A stretch of DNA of 16,158 bases from Fidelibacterota bacterium (GCA_013203015.1 JABMPO010000160.1:1-16158); one strand, 5' to 3'. Counted from the stretch's first letter, positions 1 through 7,016 are shown. A program made the numbers and translations. Notes: a model not told the origin generated them from the letters alone.

Positions 1-1
1 A

Positions 2-88
2 CTTGGGGTTGACCGGGCTGAGCATATTCAATTTATAATTAACGCATTGGCCGAAAAAGCTGGTGAATTGGGCCTGGCATGTATTTGA
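2..88 (+). CDS. C-terminal end of an unidentified protein (partial)
   Basis: An open frame enters from the left edge and runs 28 codons to a TGA at 86-88. The visible tail reads LGVDRAEHIQF and ends in LGLACI. It looks like an amphipathic helix, but I cannot assign a family from so little. It ends 7 bases before the stop of the minus-strand hydrolase, so the two genes converge with almost no spacer. The codon pattern is protein-like but the fragment is short, so this is only a probable gene end. Confidence 0.45.
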   Translation, partial: LGVDRAEHIQFIINALAEKAGELGLACI

Positions 89-95
89 ATTATTT

Positions 96-2444
96 TTAAA
101 CGACCATCTTCTTCCTGATTAATACACCTGTATCATTAGATAAAATATAGAAATACAGACCGCTGGCATAGGTGGTGGCGTCCCAATCGATTCGATATAA
201 TCCGGGTAATTGCTTTCGGGATACAAGATTCATGAGTTCTTCGCCTAAGATATTGAATATTCTTATGTCAACATTACTTGTAATCGGGATTTGATACTCT
301 ATTGTTGTAATTGGATTAAAGGGATTGGGAAAATTCTGACTTAAGGAAAACTCACCTGGCTGAAAGTTGGAATTTTTGTCTGAGACTGCAACTGTCGCCT
401 GTTGAAAAAAGCCGAATACCCGTTCCATTACATTCTTGCGGTTGATGGTTCCAATTATTGTTTCAAAAGGAAATCCTAGATAGATCAGTTTACCGGTTTC
501 GCTGCCATTATTGAACATTCCTTCGAAAGCCACACCGGCATTGCGGGAATTCCCGTATTTCAGACAAACAGCCCCTCCGTTAACTGCGCTGATGTAATCC
601 GGGTAATCCTCAAGATAAAGAGCACTGGATGTGCCATACTGGAATGAAATGCCTTCAAAAAGCGATCCACTGGTACCATTGATGGAATAGTTGCCGGCAT
701 CATCTCCAGCATAGCTGGCCTTCAAATAGGAATTGTAAAACTGGCGATCTGCCGATGAACTGGTAGTGCGCCCCAGATCCCAACCTATTTCAGATCCGCT
801 GATAAATAGATTACCACCTTGCCTCAGGTAATTTATCACCAATCCCTGCTCAGTTGAATTGAACGTCTCATCAGCTGTGCTTTCGTCAGCACTAATCCAA
901 AGAACGTAGGGATAATCGTTGAGATTGATTGTGCCAGAGATTAAGGCTTCGTTATCACAGGTAGCGAAATTTAATGTATCAGGAAAAGCCAGGGCATGTA
1001 CGGATGCAAAATGATGGTAGGCTTGCCCCCAGCTTCCAATCCGATCATAACCATCAACGATCAAAGCCTGGCTCACAATGCCACGGCAGGGATAAGTGTC
1101 AGACCAGGCGCTGACCTGATCAATGTAGATATTGCGCAGTTTTACCTGGATCAGGGAATCAGCAGGGTACAAATTTATTGGCAGTGAAAGATTGGTGGTG
1201 CCGATTTCGCTATATCCATACAATTCAAACCCGTTGCCGATATCGATCCAGATTTCGGTAGAATCTACTGGTCCCATGATGATATTCGAACTCCAGTTAA
1301 AATATAAATCGTCATTCGAATCACGCTGGATCGATTTTAATATTGGCTGCGGGGGAATGCCTGCCACTGCTCGTACTGCTGCATCGTGGACAAGTTTTCT
1401 GGTGGATGTTACAGCGGCGGTGTCATCGGGATAGACCCGATTGGTCAGGAAAACGACAAATAGATTATTCACTGGATCAATCCAGACCGAAGTTCCGGTA
1501 TAGCCAGTATGTCCAAAAGATTCCAGAGAAAACAGCGATCCGGCAGATGTAGAGCCAGAAGCATTGGTGCCCCAGCCCAGTGCCCGGGTACTGCCGTTGG
1601 GATCGTAGCGGGTGGTAAATTGGTTGACAATCGATGCACTGAGATATTGAATTCCTCCGTAATTACCTTCGTTCAGCAATAACTGGCAGATCCGTGCCAG
1701 ATCGCCGGTAGTGGCAAACAAACCGGCATTGCCGGAATAGCCAAGCAGACCCCGCGCCAGCGGATCGTGAACCAGACCCTGTAAACCGGGAGCTGTCGGC
1801 AGGCAACTGGAATGCAGAGAATCGGGCGGAGCAAACATGGTTCGCTCCATTCCCAGCGGAGTGGTAAAATGATTTTCGAAAAATTGGTACATTGGTTCGC
1901 CAGTAACGGCGTCGACAATTTTCATTAAAGTCACAAAATTCAGACAACTGTATAAATAGGTGCCAATTGGATTTACCAGACCCATCCCGAAAATTGCTTG
2001 AATTATCTGTTCGGGAGTCTGATTGGAGGAAGGGGAATAATAGGCTGCAAGTCCGCTATTGTGCAGCAATAGATTCTTGATTCTGACGTTACCCTTGCCA
2101 TTCTGGGCGAAATCAGGAAGATAGGTGGCAACGTATTCGTTGATATCAACCAATCCGGAATCTACCAGTTTCATTATACAGGAAGTTGTTGCAAAAACTT
2201 TAGTGCAGGAGGCCTGGTCAAAGATTGAATTTGTGTCAACCAATGCTGAACTAGCATTATAGGTAAATCTTCCGTAAGCCTCATGATATAAAATGCTTGA
2301 GTCATTGCCAACGATGACGGTAGCACCGGGGAATATCTGGTTGCTGATTGCATCATTGATAACATAATCAAGTCCGGAAAATTGTTGAGCGAATAATATT
2401 CCGCTAAAAATGATTGCCAGCAAACTACGTCTATTAAATCTCAA
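96..2444 (-). CDS. Secreted beta-lactamase-family serine hydrolase with amidotransferase-like and C-terminal sorting domains
   Basis: This is a 782-residue exported protein. A signal peptide covers residues 1-20 (MRFNRRSLLAIIFSGILFAQ). A class C beta-lactamase/penicillin-binding-protein-like domain spans about 25-360. It has the SxxK nucleophile motif S79-C-T-K82, the tyrosine motif at Y165-S-C (the third residue is usually N or D), and H312-T-G as the KTG equivalent. A fibronectin-like segment follows at about 365-450. An alpha/beta domain at about 455-680 resembles ThuA/class I amidotransferase folds. The C-terminus (about 697-782) carries FPNPFNPITTIEY and GLYFY, as in type IX sorting or FlgD-like tails. 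The start is TTG, chosen because AGGGG lies just upstream and the signal peptide begins there. Family members are peptidases, esterases or transpeptidases; the substrate here is unknown. Secretion to the cell surface is inferred from the tail. Confidence 0.88.
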   Translation of the reverse strand: MRFNRRSLLAIIFSGILFAQQFSGLDYVINDAISNQIFPGATVIVGNDSSILYHEAYGRFTYNASSALVDTNSIFDQASCTKVFATTSCIMKLVDSGLVDINEYVATYLPDFAQNGKGNVRIKNLLLHNSGLAAYYSPSSNQTPEQIIQAIFGMGLVNPIGTYLYSCLNFVTLMKIVDAVTGEPMYQFFENHFTTPLGMERTMFAPPDSLHSSCLPTAPGLQGLVHDPLARGLLGYSGNAGLFATTGDLARICQLLLNEGNYGGIQYLSASIVNQFTTRYDPNGSTRALGWGTNASGSTSAGSLFSLESFGHTGYTGTSVWIDPVNNLFVVFLTNRVYPDDTAAVTSTRKLVHDAAVRAVAGIPPQPILKSIQRDSNDDLYFNWSSNIIMGPVDSTEIWIDIGNGFELYGYSEIGTTNLSLPINLYPADSLIQVKLRNIYIDQVSAWSDTYPCRGIVSQALIVDGYDRIGSWGQAYHHFASVHALAFPDTLNFATCDNEALISGTINLNDYPYVLWISADESTADETFNSTEQGLVINYLRQGGNLFISGSEIGWDLGRTTSSSADRQFYNSYLKASYAGDDAGNYSINGTSGSLFEGISFQYGTSSALYLEDYPDYISAVNGGAVCLKYGNSRNAGVAFEGMFNNGSETGKLIYLGFPFETIIGTINRKNVMERVFGFFQQATVAVSDKNSNFQPGEFSLSQNFPNPFNPITTIEYQIPITSNVDIRIFNILGEELMNLVSRKQLPGLYRIDWDATTYASGLYFYILSNDTGVLIRKKMVV

Positions 2445-2749
2445 TTCTTACCCCTTTGATTATTTGTTCAGATAGATGCCCAAAAGACGTTGAATGTTAA
2501 CCAATAAATCCGGATACGACAAGTTTTGTACTAGTATAATGATTGATCAAGGACGTTTTTTTCCCGGTGGTTAATCAAAAATACCTAACCAGCAACTGCT
2601 TGAACGCAAGCCGATTATCAGACAGTTACTAATTCTTAATACGTTGTTCGTAATCTCTCCGGAAAATCTCTTCCTTATTCTTAATCATGTTACCTTTAAT
2701 AGCAAAGACTAAAATTCCAAAAACCATAATTTAGGATATTGTGTTTTGT
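2445..2749. other. Spacer between the serine hydrolase and peroxiredoxin genes
   Basis: This 305-base AT-rich spacer presumably holds the promoter of the hydrolase downstream of it on the minus strand. I see no clear -35/-10 pair. A small hairpin (GCTTG/CAAGC, 2598-2611) lacks a T-run, so it is not a convincing terminator. A 32-codon minus-strand frame at 2629-2727 has no ribosome site. No attC-like palindrome was found, unlike the spacers at 4095-4271, 4998-5101 and 7017-7208. Confidence 0.5.
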
Positions 2750-3451
2750 TTAATTATCTTCTAGTGGGCTCCATTCTTTCCAGACATTTCCAACCAATGA
2801 CGGGCCAGGTTTCAATGTCTTTTTGCCCAGTGTCCAACCAGCTGGACAGACCTCAGATCCTTTTGTGGCTCGCACGTGCTGGAAAGCATTTATCTGACGA
2901 ATTGTTTCGCTCATTTGTCGACCAACTGGAGGGGTCATAACTTCCATTGCCTGAATTACTCCATCTGGATCTATTATAAATCTACCTCTTAATTCGACAC
3001 CAGCGCCTTCATCATAAACACCATATATCTTGCCAACATTTCCGGGACCATCGGATGCCATATGGAATGGAATATCTTTTTTTGCCATTTTTGATAGTTC
3101 CTGATCATTCCAGACTTTGTGGACAAATTGACTATCAACACTGACCGAGATTACTTCAACACCTAAGTCTTGGAGAGTATCATAATTTGCAGCGACCGCT
3201 GACACTTCTGTCGCTCAGACAAAGGTAAAATCACCAGGATAAAAACATAATAAAACCCATTTACCCAAGTAATCTGATAATTTTACTGATGTAAAATCTC
3301 CCTGATAATATGTGGGTGCTTCGAAATCGGGGGCTTTAGTTCCAACTTTTGCTGATAACATTGTTGTCTCCTTAACTGATCTTTCTTGGACGGCATTATC
3401 TCCAACTACGGCGCCAGTTGGACGAGCACAGCCGACTTTTTTCTCAGGCAT
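2750..3451 (-). CDS. Selenocysteine-containing 2-Cys peroxiredoxin (AhpC/Prx1 type), TGA read as Sec
   Basis: One frame of 233 residues with a single internal TGA at 3215-3217 (codon 79). The flanking protein is canonical AhpC/Prx1: PGDFTFV before the TGA and ATEVSA after it. The TGA therefore replaces the peroxidatic cysteine of PxxxTxxC. The resolving cysteine is kept in the VCPAGW motif (C202), and the active-site arginine is probably R155 in LRGRFIIDP. The enzyme should reduce H2O2 and organic peroxides using a selenenic intermediate resolved by C202. A SECIS-like hairpin follows the TGA. The residue after Sec is Ala where family members usually have Pro. ATG 3451 has AAAGGAG seven bases upstream. 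ATG 3361 (residue 31) also has AAGGAG six bases upstream and would give the usual family length. It follows the DoxX gene on the same strand. Reading the TGA as a mutation is possible but unlikely. Confidence 0.87.
3188..3217 (-). promoter_or_regulatory. Bacterial SECIS element immediately 3' of the Sec codon
   Basis: Counting bases after the UGA on the mRNA: U11-A27 and G12-C26 pair, U13 is bulged, and C14-A-G-C17 pairs with G22-C-U-G25 around a GGUC loop (18-21). The loop begins 17 bases past the UGA. A GGUC loop above a short stem with a bulged U is the layout recognised by SelB in E. coli fdhF (established knowledge). Pairing below U11 is weak. An alternative hairpin, GACA-GAAG-UGUC, starts 3 bases after the UGA and would compete with it. 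Confidence 0.8.
3355..3361 (-). promoter_or_regulatory. Possible second translation start inside the peroxiredoxin gene
   Basis: The ATG at 3361-3359 (residue 31) is preceded by AAGGAG with a 6-base gap, as strong as the site serving ATG 3451. Both starts are in frame and upstream of the Sec codon. The shorter product would lack the VGCARPTG extension with Cys8. The SD bases also encode Lys-Glu, so coincidence is possible. Confidence 0.4.
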
Positions 3452-3554
3452 GATAATACTCCTTTCTTATCTAGAATCACCATATCCAATTAGATATTAG
3501 AATATCGTCCAGTATAGAATAATAAGAATATTGCCAAATTACAATTAATATGTT
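3452..3554 (-). promoter_or_regulatory. Spacer ahead of the peroxiredoxin, with ribosome site and possible promoter
   Basis: Immediately before ATG 3451 is AAAGGAG with a seven-base gap. Further upstream on the minus strand, TTGGCA and TATACT are separated by 15 bases, a slightly short but promoter-like arrangement. This would let the peroxiredoxin be expressed apart from the DoxX gene. The ribosome site is clear; the promoter is tentative. Confidence 0.4.
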
Positions 3555-4094
3555 TCAAAGCCTTCTGTCTTGGTCTTCAATAATACGCCCGCCGCGAACA
3601 GTTGCTCCAACGACTAAACCGGCACTTATCAGCACTAGATTCTTGATAATGTACTGTCCTTCCAATGTTGGCGCATATGGAAATTGTGTGAATGTTTCGG
3701 CCGGAAATAATAATAACGGCGTCAATGTTCCCATCATTTGGGTAAATAGCAGAAACAATATAACTCGCAAGAACTTACCTGTCATCAACCCCAGACCAAT
3801 CAGGGTTTCCCAAATTGCCAATATAATTATCGATATGCTTGGTTTAATGATGCCAATAGTCAGTACAGAGATTGTTTTAGTAGCAATTTGATCGGCCGGA
3901 CTTAACCCGGGAAAAAACTTAAGAAAACCAAACCAGAAAAATATAATGCCCAGGCTGACTCTTAAAAACAGAATTCCATAGCGTCCCATGAAAAATGTAA
4001 TTTTATCGTCAGCTAGATTGTATAAGTCACGAAGTTGCTCCATAAAAATATTTCCTGTTCCTATTGGTTCTAATTTGCTAAAATTTCTTATCAT
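3555..4094 (-). CDS. DoxX-like integral membrane protein
   Basis: This 179-residue protein has four hydrophobic segments, at about 40-60, 74-104, 108-130 and 150-167. The pattern GRYGILFLRVSLGIIFFWFG near the first helix, and GLGLMTG after the second, fit the DoxX/DoxD-like family. Members are quinone- or thiol-linked membrane proteins, some tied to oxidative stress, but biochemical roles are mostly unproven. No signal peptide is seen. The ATG at 4094 has no ribosome site. ATG 4043 (residue 18, MEQLRDLY) has AGGAA upstream and may be the real start. It lies 103 bases upstream of the peroxiredoxin on the same strand, so a shared redox role is plausible. Its coding region begins about 40 bases after the attC-like element at 4129-4244, a spacing typical of a cassette gene. 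Confidence 0.8.
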   Translation of the reverse strand: MIRNFSKLEPIGTGNIFMEQLRDLYNLADDKITFFMGRYGILFLRVSLGIIFFWFGFLKFFPGLSPADQIATKTISVLTIGIIKPSISIIILAIWETLIGLGLMTGKFLRVILFLLFTQMMGTLTPLLLFPAETFTQFPYAPTLEGQYIIKNLVLISAGLVVGATVRGGRIIEDQDRRL

Positions 4095-4128
4095 TGGAAA
4101 AGCATTAACTTGATCTATTACTGTATGC

Positions 4129-4244
4129 CGATTACGGAAAAGCTCTGCGGCGCTTTTAATTCAAAAATTTCCAATTTCCATTCTCCATTCTCCATTCTCC
4201 ATTTTCCAATTGATAAAAGCGTCCGGTACAGCGTCTGGTTATGC
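4129..4244 (-). repeat. attC-like palindrome between the reductase and DoxX genes
   Basis: Read on the minus strand, it opens with GCATAAC (4238-4244, R''-like) and closes with GTAATCG (4129-4135, R'-like but GTA instead of GTT). Inner arms pair imperfectly, including CGCTTTTA against TAAAAGCG (about 4151-4221). The GCAGAGCT segment near the closing end also occurs at the same place in the element at 5030-5096. The loop holds a 7-base tandem repeat. Orientation matches the genes, as in integron cassettes. Confidence 0.55.
4178..4204. repeat. Tandem 7-mer CCATTCT, about 3.9 copies
   Basis: Three perfect CCATTCT units (4178-4198) are followed by a fourth, CCATTT, with one mismatch. They sit in the middle of the attC-like palindrome, where the variable terminal structure of an attC would be. 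Slippage expansion is the simplest explanation. Confidence 0.85.
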
Positions 4245-4271
4245 GTTTCTTTGAATAACATTCAACTGCAC

Positions 4272-4997
4272 CTAGGTCTTGTTGTAGATCACCGGCATTT
4301 GTCCTTTCCACTTAGACCATGCGTCACTGTCTGTAATCAATTCAGCCATAAAGTGTCCTACGTTAATTCTGCTGGTAGTGCCGGCATCAAATATTGCACT
4401 TCTAGTTGGGGAATGGTGTACTTCATAATCGGTCGTCTCGCTTTCATCGATCAAACCATCAGGACGAACTGCTGACCACTCAATTATCCTATCATTCTGA
4501 CCAATCTCGGTGCGCAGAAAATCCGCTGCCATCTCGTTGTCCACGTGTGGTGGTAGCAATAATCGCAGAAGCCAAATAACGCACCTTTGACCCAATGAAA
4601 TACGTTCAGAAAGATCCCTGTTGCTATTACCGGTGGTGTTCATGAGTATAAACTTTACTGGTACTTCTGGCTTAGTAACCTTGATGGCTCCACACAATCG
4701 ACGAGTAGCATCTGTTACAAGACGGCGAGGATGGCCGAACATGCCCTTAAAACTCAGGTTATGCCCCAAGCACGAAGCAACTGCGTTACATCCTTTGACA
4801 TGCTGAGCCAGCTCAGCATCACTAAGATCAAGAATACCCGCCCGAATTATGGACAAGTTATCATGGCTATTGAGCGCTTCAGATAGATTGGTCTCCGTTC
4901 GCACAATTATCTTGACGGACTCTCCACGAATTAATAGCTGCTCTACAAGCAACCTACCGGTTGCTCCACTAGCACCAACAATAAGGGTCATCACCAT
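4272..4997 (-). CDS. NAD(P)-binding atypical short-chain reductase (NmrA-like)
   Basis: This protein has up to 241 residues and a Rossmann dinucleotide-binding start, IVGASGATG (G8xxG11xxG14), followed by the typical LLVEQLLIRGESVKIIVR strand-helix-strand. Later features, VASCLGH, FILMNTTG and WSAVRPDGLID, follow the layout of NmrA/SDR-a5-type proteins. These bind NAD(P)H and act as reductases, epimerases or redox sensors; no catalytic YxxxK is evident. ATG 4997 lies only 3 bases after AGAGG. ATG 4991 (residue 3, MTLIVGASG) has a 9-base gap and is the more likely start. The gene sits between two attC-like palindromes and starts 38 bases after one of them, so it looks like a single-gene cassette. 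The substrate is unknown. Confidence 0.82.
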   Translation of the reverse strand: MVMTLIVGASGATGRLLVEQLLIRGESVKIIVRTETNLSEALNSHDNLSIIRAGILDLSDAELAQHVKGCNAVASCLGHNLSFKGMFGHPRRLVTDATRRLCGAIKVTKPEVPVKFILMNTTGNSNRDLSERISLGQRCVIWLLRLLLPPHVDNEMAADFLRTEIGQNDRIIEWSAVRPDGLIDESETTDYEVHHSPTRSAIFDAGTTSRINVGHFMAELITDSDAWSKWKGQMPVIYNKT

Positions 4998-5029
4998 ATT
5001 CCTCTTTTAGCAATGATCATGTTTTTAAC

Positions 5030-5096
5030 GCATTACGAGGTAGCTCTGCGGTCCCGTACACAAAGTGTCGGGATCCATTGCATGCTTGTGTTATGC
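5030..5096 (-). repeat. attC-like palindrome between the alpha/beta hydrolase and reductase genes
   Basis: The outer ends are inverted: AACGCAT (5027-5033) and ATGCGTT (5093-5099). On the minus strand the order is GCATAAC, imperfect arms, then GTAATGC. The centre is a strong hairpin, GTCCCG-T-ACAC / GTGT-CGGGA around AAA (5051-5073). At 67 bases, with end boxes paired and bulged bases in one arm, it has attC proportions. It begins just after the hydrolase stop, as a cassette attC should. Confidence 0.68.
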
Positions 5097-5101
5097 GTTC
5101 G

Positions 5102-5905
5102 TCAGTTCGAGTCATTTAATCTCTGAAATTCAATAATTACCTCTTCAAGTGCCTTGTTAAATTTATCAGGTTCTTCCCATGTTAAATAATGGCCAGTATT
5201 GGGAATTATTTTAACGCTAAAGGTAGGGGAATATTCCCGAAATAATTGAACATTAGTCACTGTTTCGTCAGAATTAATAGAAATAATTGGAACATTAATT
5301 TTAGATATCTTTTCCTTACTAACATTAATCCATTTTAAGGTTCGCGATAATATTGGCCACCAATAACCCGGCTGTTCATCAGGAAGTTGATCGACATAAC
5401 GTTGTATAACTGTTTTATTCTTTGATAAAGTCCAGGAGTCTGGATTTTTCCATGAGGTTTTGATTAAGTCAATGAATCCGGTAATAAACTCATCTGTCCA
5501 TACAAAATCAATATTTTGAAGTATATCAACTGGAACTAAACCAACTATTTTCTTTGGAATTAATTTTGCCGCCTCAACGATTACAGGCCCGCCCATTGAA
5601 TGACCAACCAAAACAACTCTATTCAATTTTAGCTTCTTTATAACAGCGACAACATCCTCCCCCATGGCTGCGATTGTCCAATTAGTTCTTGTATTTCCCG
5701 ATTCTCCAAAACCTCCAATATCTATTGTTACAGTCTTATATTCATTTGAAAAATGTTCTAGTTGATAATTCCAAAATTTCCGCGTAGTACTAAAACCATG
5801 AACAAAAACTATAGCAGGTTCACTTTGACCTTTGTGTTCGAAACAGATATTTGTACCATCGGATGAAATTGCTACATTATAGTTCATTTGAGCACAAGAA
5901 CACAA
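5102..5905 (-). CDS. Alpha/beta hydrolase, N-terminus apparently frameshifted from its signal peptide
   Basis: The 267-codon frame carries a complete alpha/beta hydrolase core: oxyanion region VFVHGFS (33-39), IDIGGFGES (61-69), nucleophile elbow GHSMGG (S103), likely acid D213 in SINSDE, and H239 in NTGHYLTWEEP. It resembles small esterases/lipases or C-C hydrolases; the substrate is unknown. The frame opens at a TTG with no ribosome site. An ATG at 5954, with AGGAGG five bases upstream, starts a lipoprotein-like signal peptide in another frame. Removing one base near 5900 would join them as LLLIVF-CAQMNYNV. The intended product was therefore probably exported. The frame is noticeably AT-richer than its neighbours. 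It lies between attC-like elements and looks like a cassette. Confidence 0.82.
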   Translation of the reverse strand: MCSCAQMNYNVAISSDGTNICFEHKGQSEPAIVFVHGFSTTRKFWNYQLEHFSNEYKTVTIDIGGFGESGNTRTNWTIAAMGEDVVAVIKKLKLNRVVLVGHSMGGPVIVEAAKLIPKKIVGLVPVDILQNIDFVWTDEFITGFIDLIKTSWKNPDSWTLSKNKTVIQRYVDQLPDEQPGYWWPILSRTLKWINVSKEKISKINVPIISINSDETVTNVQLFREYSPTFSVKIIPNTGHYLTWEEPDKFNKALEEVIIEFQRLNDSN

Positions 5906-5954
5906 TCAGGAGCAATGAAACAAAACAAGACACCCATAATATTTTTCGTATCAT
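5877..5954 (-). other. Out-of-frame signal-peptide ORF at the start of the hydrolase gene
   Basis: ATG 5954 has an excellent AGGAGG (about 5960-5965). It encodes 25 residues beginning MIRKILWVSCFVSLLLIVF, a basic start plus a hydrophobic core, then stops at 5877. It overlaps the hydrolase frame by 29 bases in a different phase. It is read most simply as the lost signal peptide of that hydrolase, separated by a one-base insertion (or two-base deletion). Confidence 0.6.
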
Positions 5955-5978
5955 TTATTCCTCCTAATATTATTTAAC

Positions 5979-5992
5979 GCATAACGTTAGAC
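5979..5992 (-). repeat. Collapsed attC-like junction
   Basis: On the minus strand, GTCTAAC (an R''-type box, 5986-5992) abuts GTTATGC (an R'-type box, 5979-5985), with none of the roughly 40-100 intervening bases of a normal attC. The boxes lie 35 bases past the metallo-hydrolase stop and 25 bases before the ATG at 5954, the right place for a cassette boundary. It looks like an attC with its arms deleted. Confidence 0.45.
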
Positions 5993-6026
5993 GCAGTAGG
6001 TAAATTAAGAAAGCAACCACACCCGA

Positions 6027-7016
6027 TCAAATGTTATAATTTGCTCCCGCTATAAGCACCTCGGTCTGTGCCTTGAGTTCATTTTTCATCCGATTGAGTG
6101 CATAGTCGCAGGTGTCGTGTCCAGAAAGAAACACTTTCTCAGGACTAGCATTATTGATTGCGTTGATAGTTCGACTCAAGTCTCCATTGTTAATCCTTTG
6201 CCATGGTGGCTTTCCTGTGCCGATAATGGTCTGAAACCTGATGCCAGCCCGGTTGCCTCTCCCTTCAGTGACGGGGAAGTGGAGCCCACCACCAATAGCA
6301 TAAAGGGGCTCATCAGAAAGACGTTTTACCATTTCTAAAATAACTTCAATAGTTGGGTGTCCACAACCGGTGAAGACCACCAGACCCTTGCCCTTAATTC
6401 GGGCCAACAGCGCCTGTTCCTCTGTGTAACCAAATATGAAAAGACTCCTGGCTAAAGGCCCAATGGAAGCAATACCGGCGCTAATTAACTGGGGCTTTTC
6501 GACCACCTTGGCTTTGAATCCTTTGGCTTCAGCCGTGTCAGGCAAAAAACAGGGCTTCGGCATTGAGGACATGAGTTCATCGGGAACAGTTACTTGCAGG
6601 GATCGTTGAGCAGACATTCCGCCCATGTGGTCGCCGTGAAGGTGCGAGATCGTTAAAGCATCTATCTGATCCAGGCTAAAACTCAGCTTGGTGGCATTGT
6701 GACTTAAAGCTGGACGAGTCGGACCAAACCCAATGTCATACAACATAGACCCTAATTCGGTTTTGAATAGATAGGATACGCCCGCATCGCCTATAAATCC
6801 TTCCTTGGCTTTCCATTCCACCAAAACAGTCAACTCTAAGTAATCAAGTTCGGGCATTTCAAGGCGGTTAGCTTGGCTTATGCGTTCCTGGTTAACTTTA
6901 GCTGCCCGAGTTTGGTTATCCTTGAAGCGACGGTTTCTGATTAGTAACAAGGGACCAATGACCGGAGAAGCCACAGCTAGAACTGGCCACCATAAGGGTG
7001 GTATACGAAAGTGCAT
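6027..7016 (-). CDS. Membrane-anchored metallo-beta-lactamase-fold hydrolase
   Basis: This 329-residue protein has an N-terminal membrane segment (about 9-26) followed by a basic stretch, so it is probably a membrane-anchored enzyme. The metal motif is SHLHGDHMGG (H125, H127, D129, H130). Further likely ligands are H220 in FTGCGHP, H246 in GGGLHFP and H300 in SGHDTCD. The GCGH and GGLH pattern matches the subgroup related to dihydropterin ribofuranosylaminobenzene-phosphate synthase. Bacterial members of that subgroup generally have unknown substrates. The ATG at 7016 is supported by a perfect AAAGGAGG eight bases upstream. It is flanked by a full attC-like palindrome upstream and a collapsed one downstream, so it reads as a cassette gene. 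It shares no obvious pathway with its neighbours. Confidence 0.85.
   Translation of the reverse strand: MHFRIPPLWWPVLAVASPVIGPLLLIRNRRFKDNQTRAAKVNQERISQANRLEMPELDYLELTVLVEWKAKEGFIGDAGVSYLFKTELGSMLYDIGFGPTRPALSHNATKLSFSLDQIDALTISHLHGDHMGGMSAQRSLQVTVPDELMSSMPKPCFLPDTAEAKGFKAKVVEKPQLISAGIASIGPLARSLFIFGYTEEQALLARIKGKGLVVFTGCGHPTIEVILEMVKRLSDEPLYAIGGGLHFPVTEGRGNRAGIRFQTIIGTGKPPWQRINNGDLSRTINAINNASPEKVFLSGHDTCDYALNRMKNELKAQTEVLIAGANYNI

Noticed and set aside
2598..2611. Possible transcription terminator (GCTTG/CAAGC hairpin)
   Set aside because: Only 5 pairs and no T-run on either strand.
2629..2727. 32-codon minus-strand frame downstream of the peroxiredoxin
   Set aside because: No ribosome site and no recognisable features; likely chance in AT-rich DNA.
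2750..3451. Peroxiredoxin as a nonsense-mutated pseudogene or two separate genes
   Set aside because: The TGA sits exactly at the catalytic Cys, both halves are in the same phase and fully conserved, and a SECIS-like hairpin follows. The GTG at 3205 that could open the second half has no independent support.
3550..3891. Plus-strand frame opposite the DoxX gene
   Set aside because: Shadow of the minus-strand membrane protein; no ribosome site and no protein-like pattern. The same applies to other antisense frames inside the helicase, sigma and hydrolase genes.
4178..4204. CRISPR-like repeats
   Set aside because: Units are 7 bases with no spacers; a simple tandem repeat.
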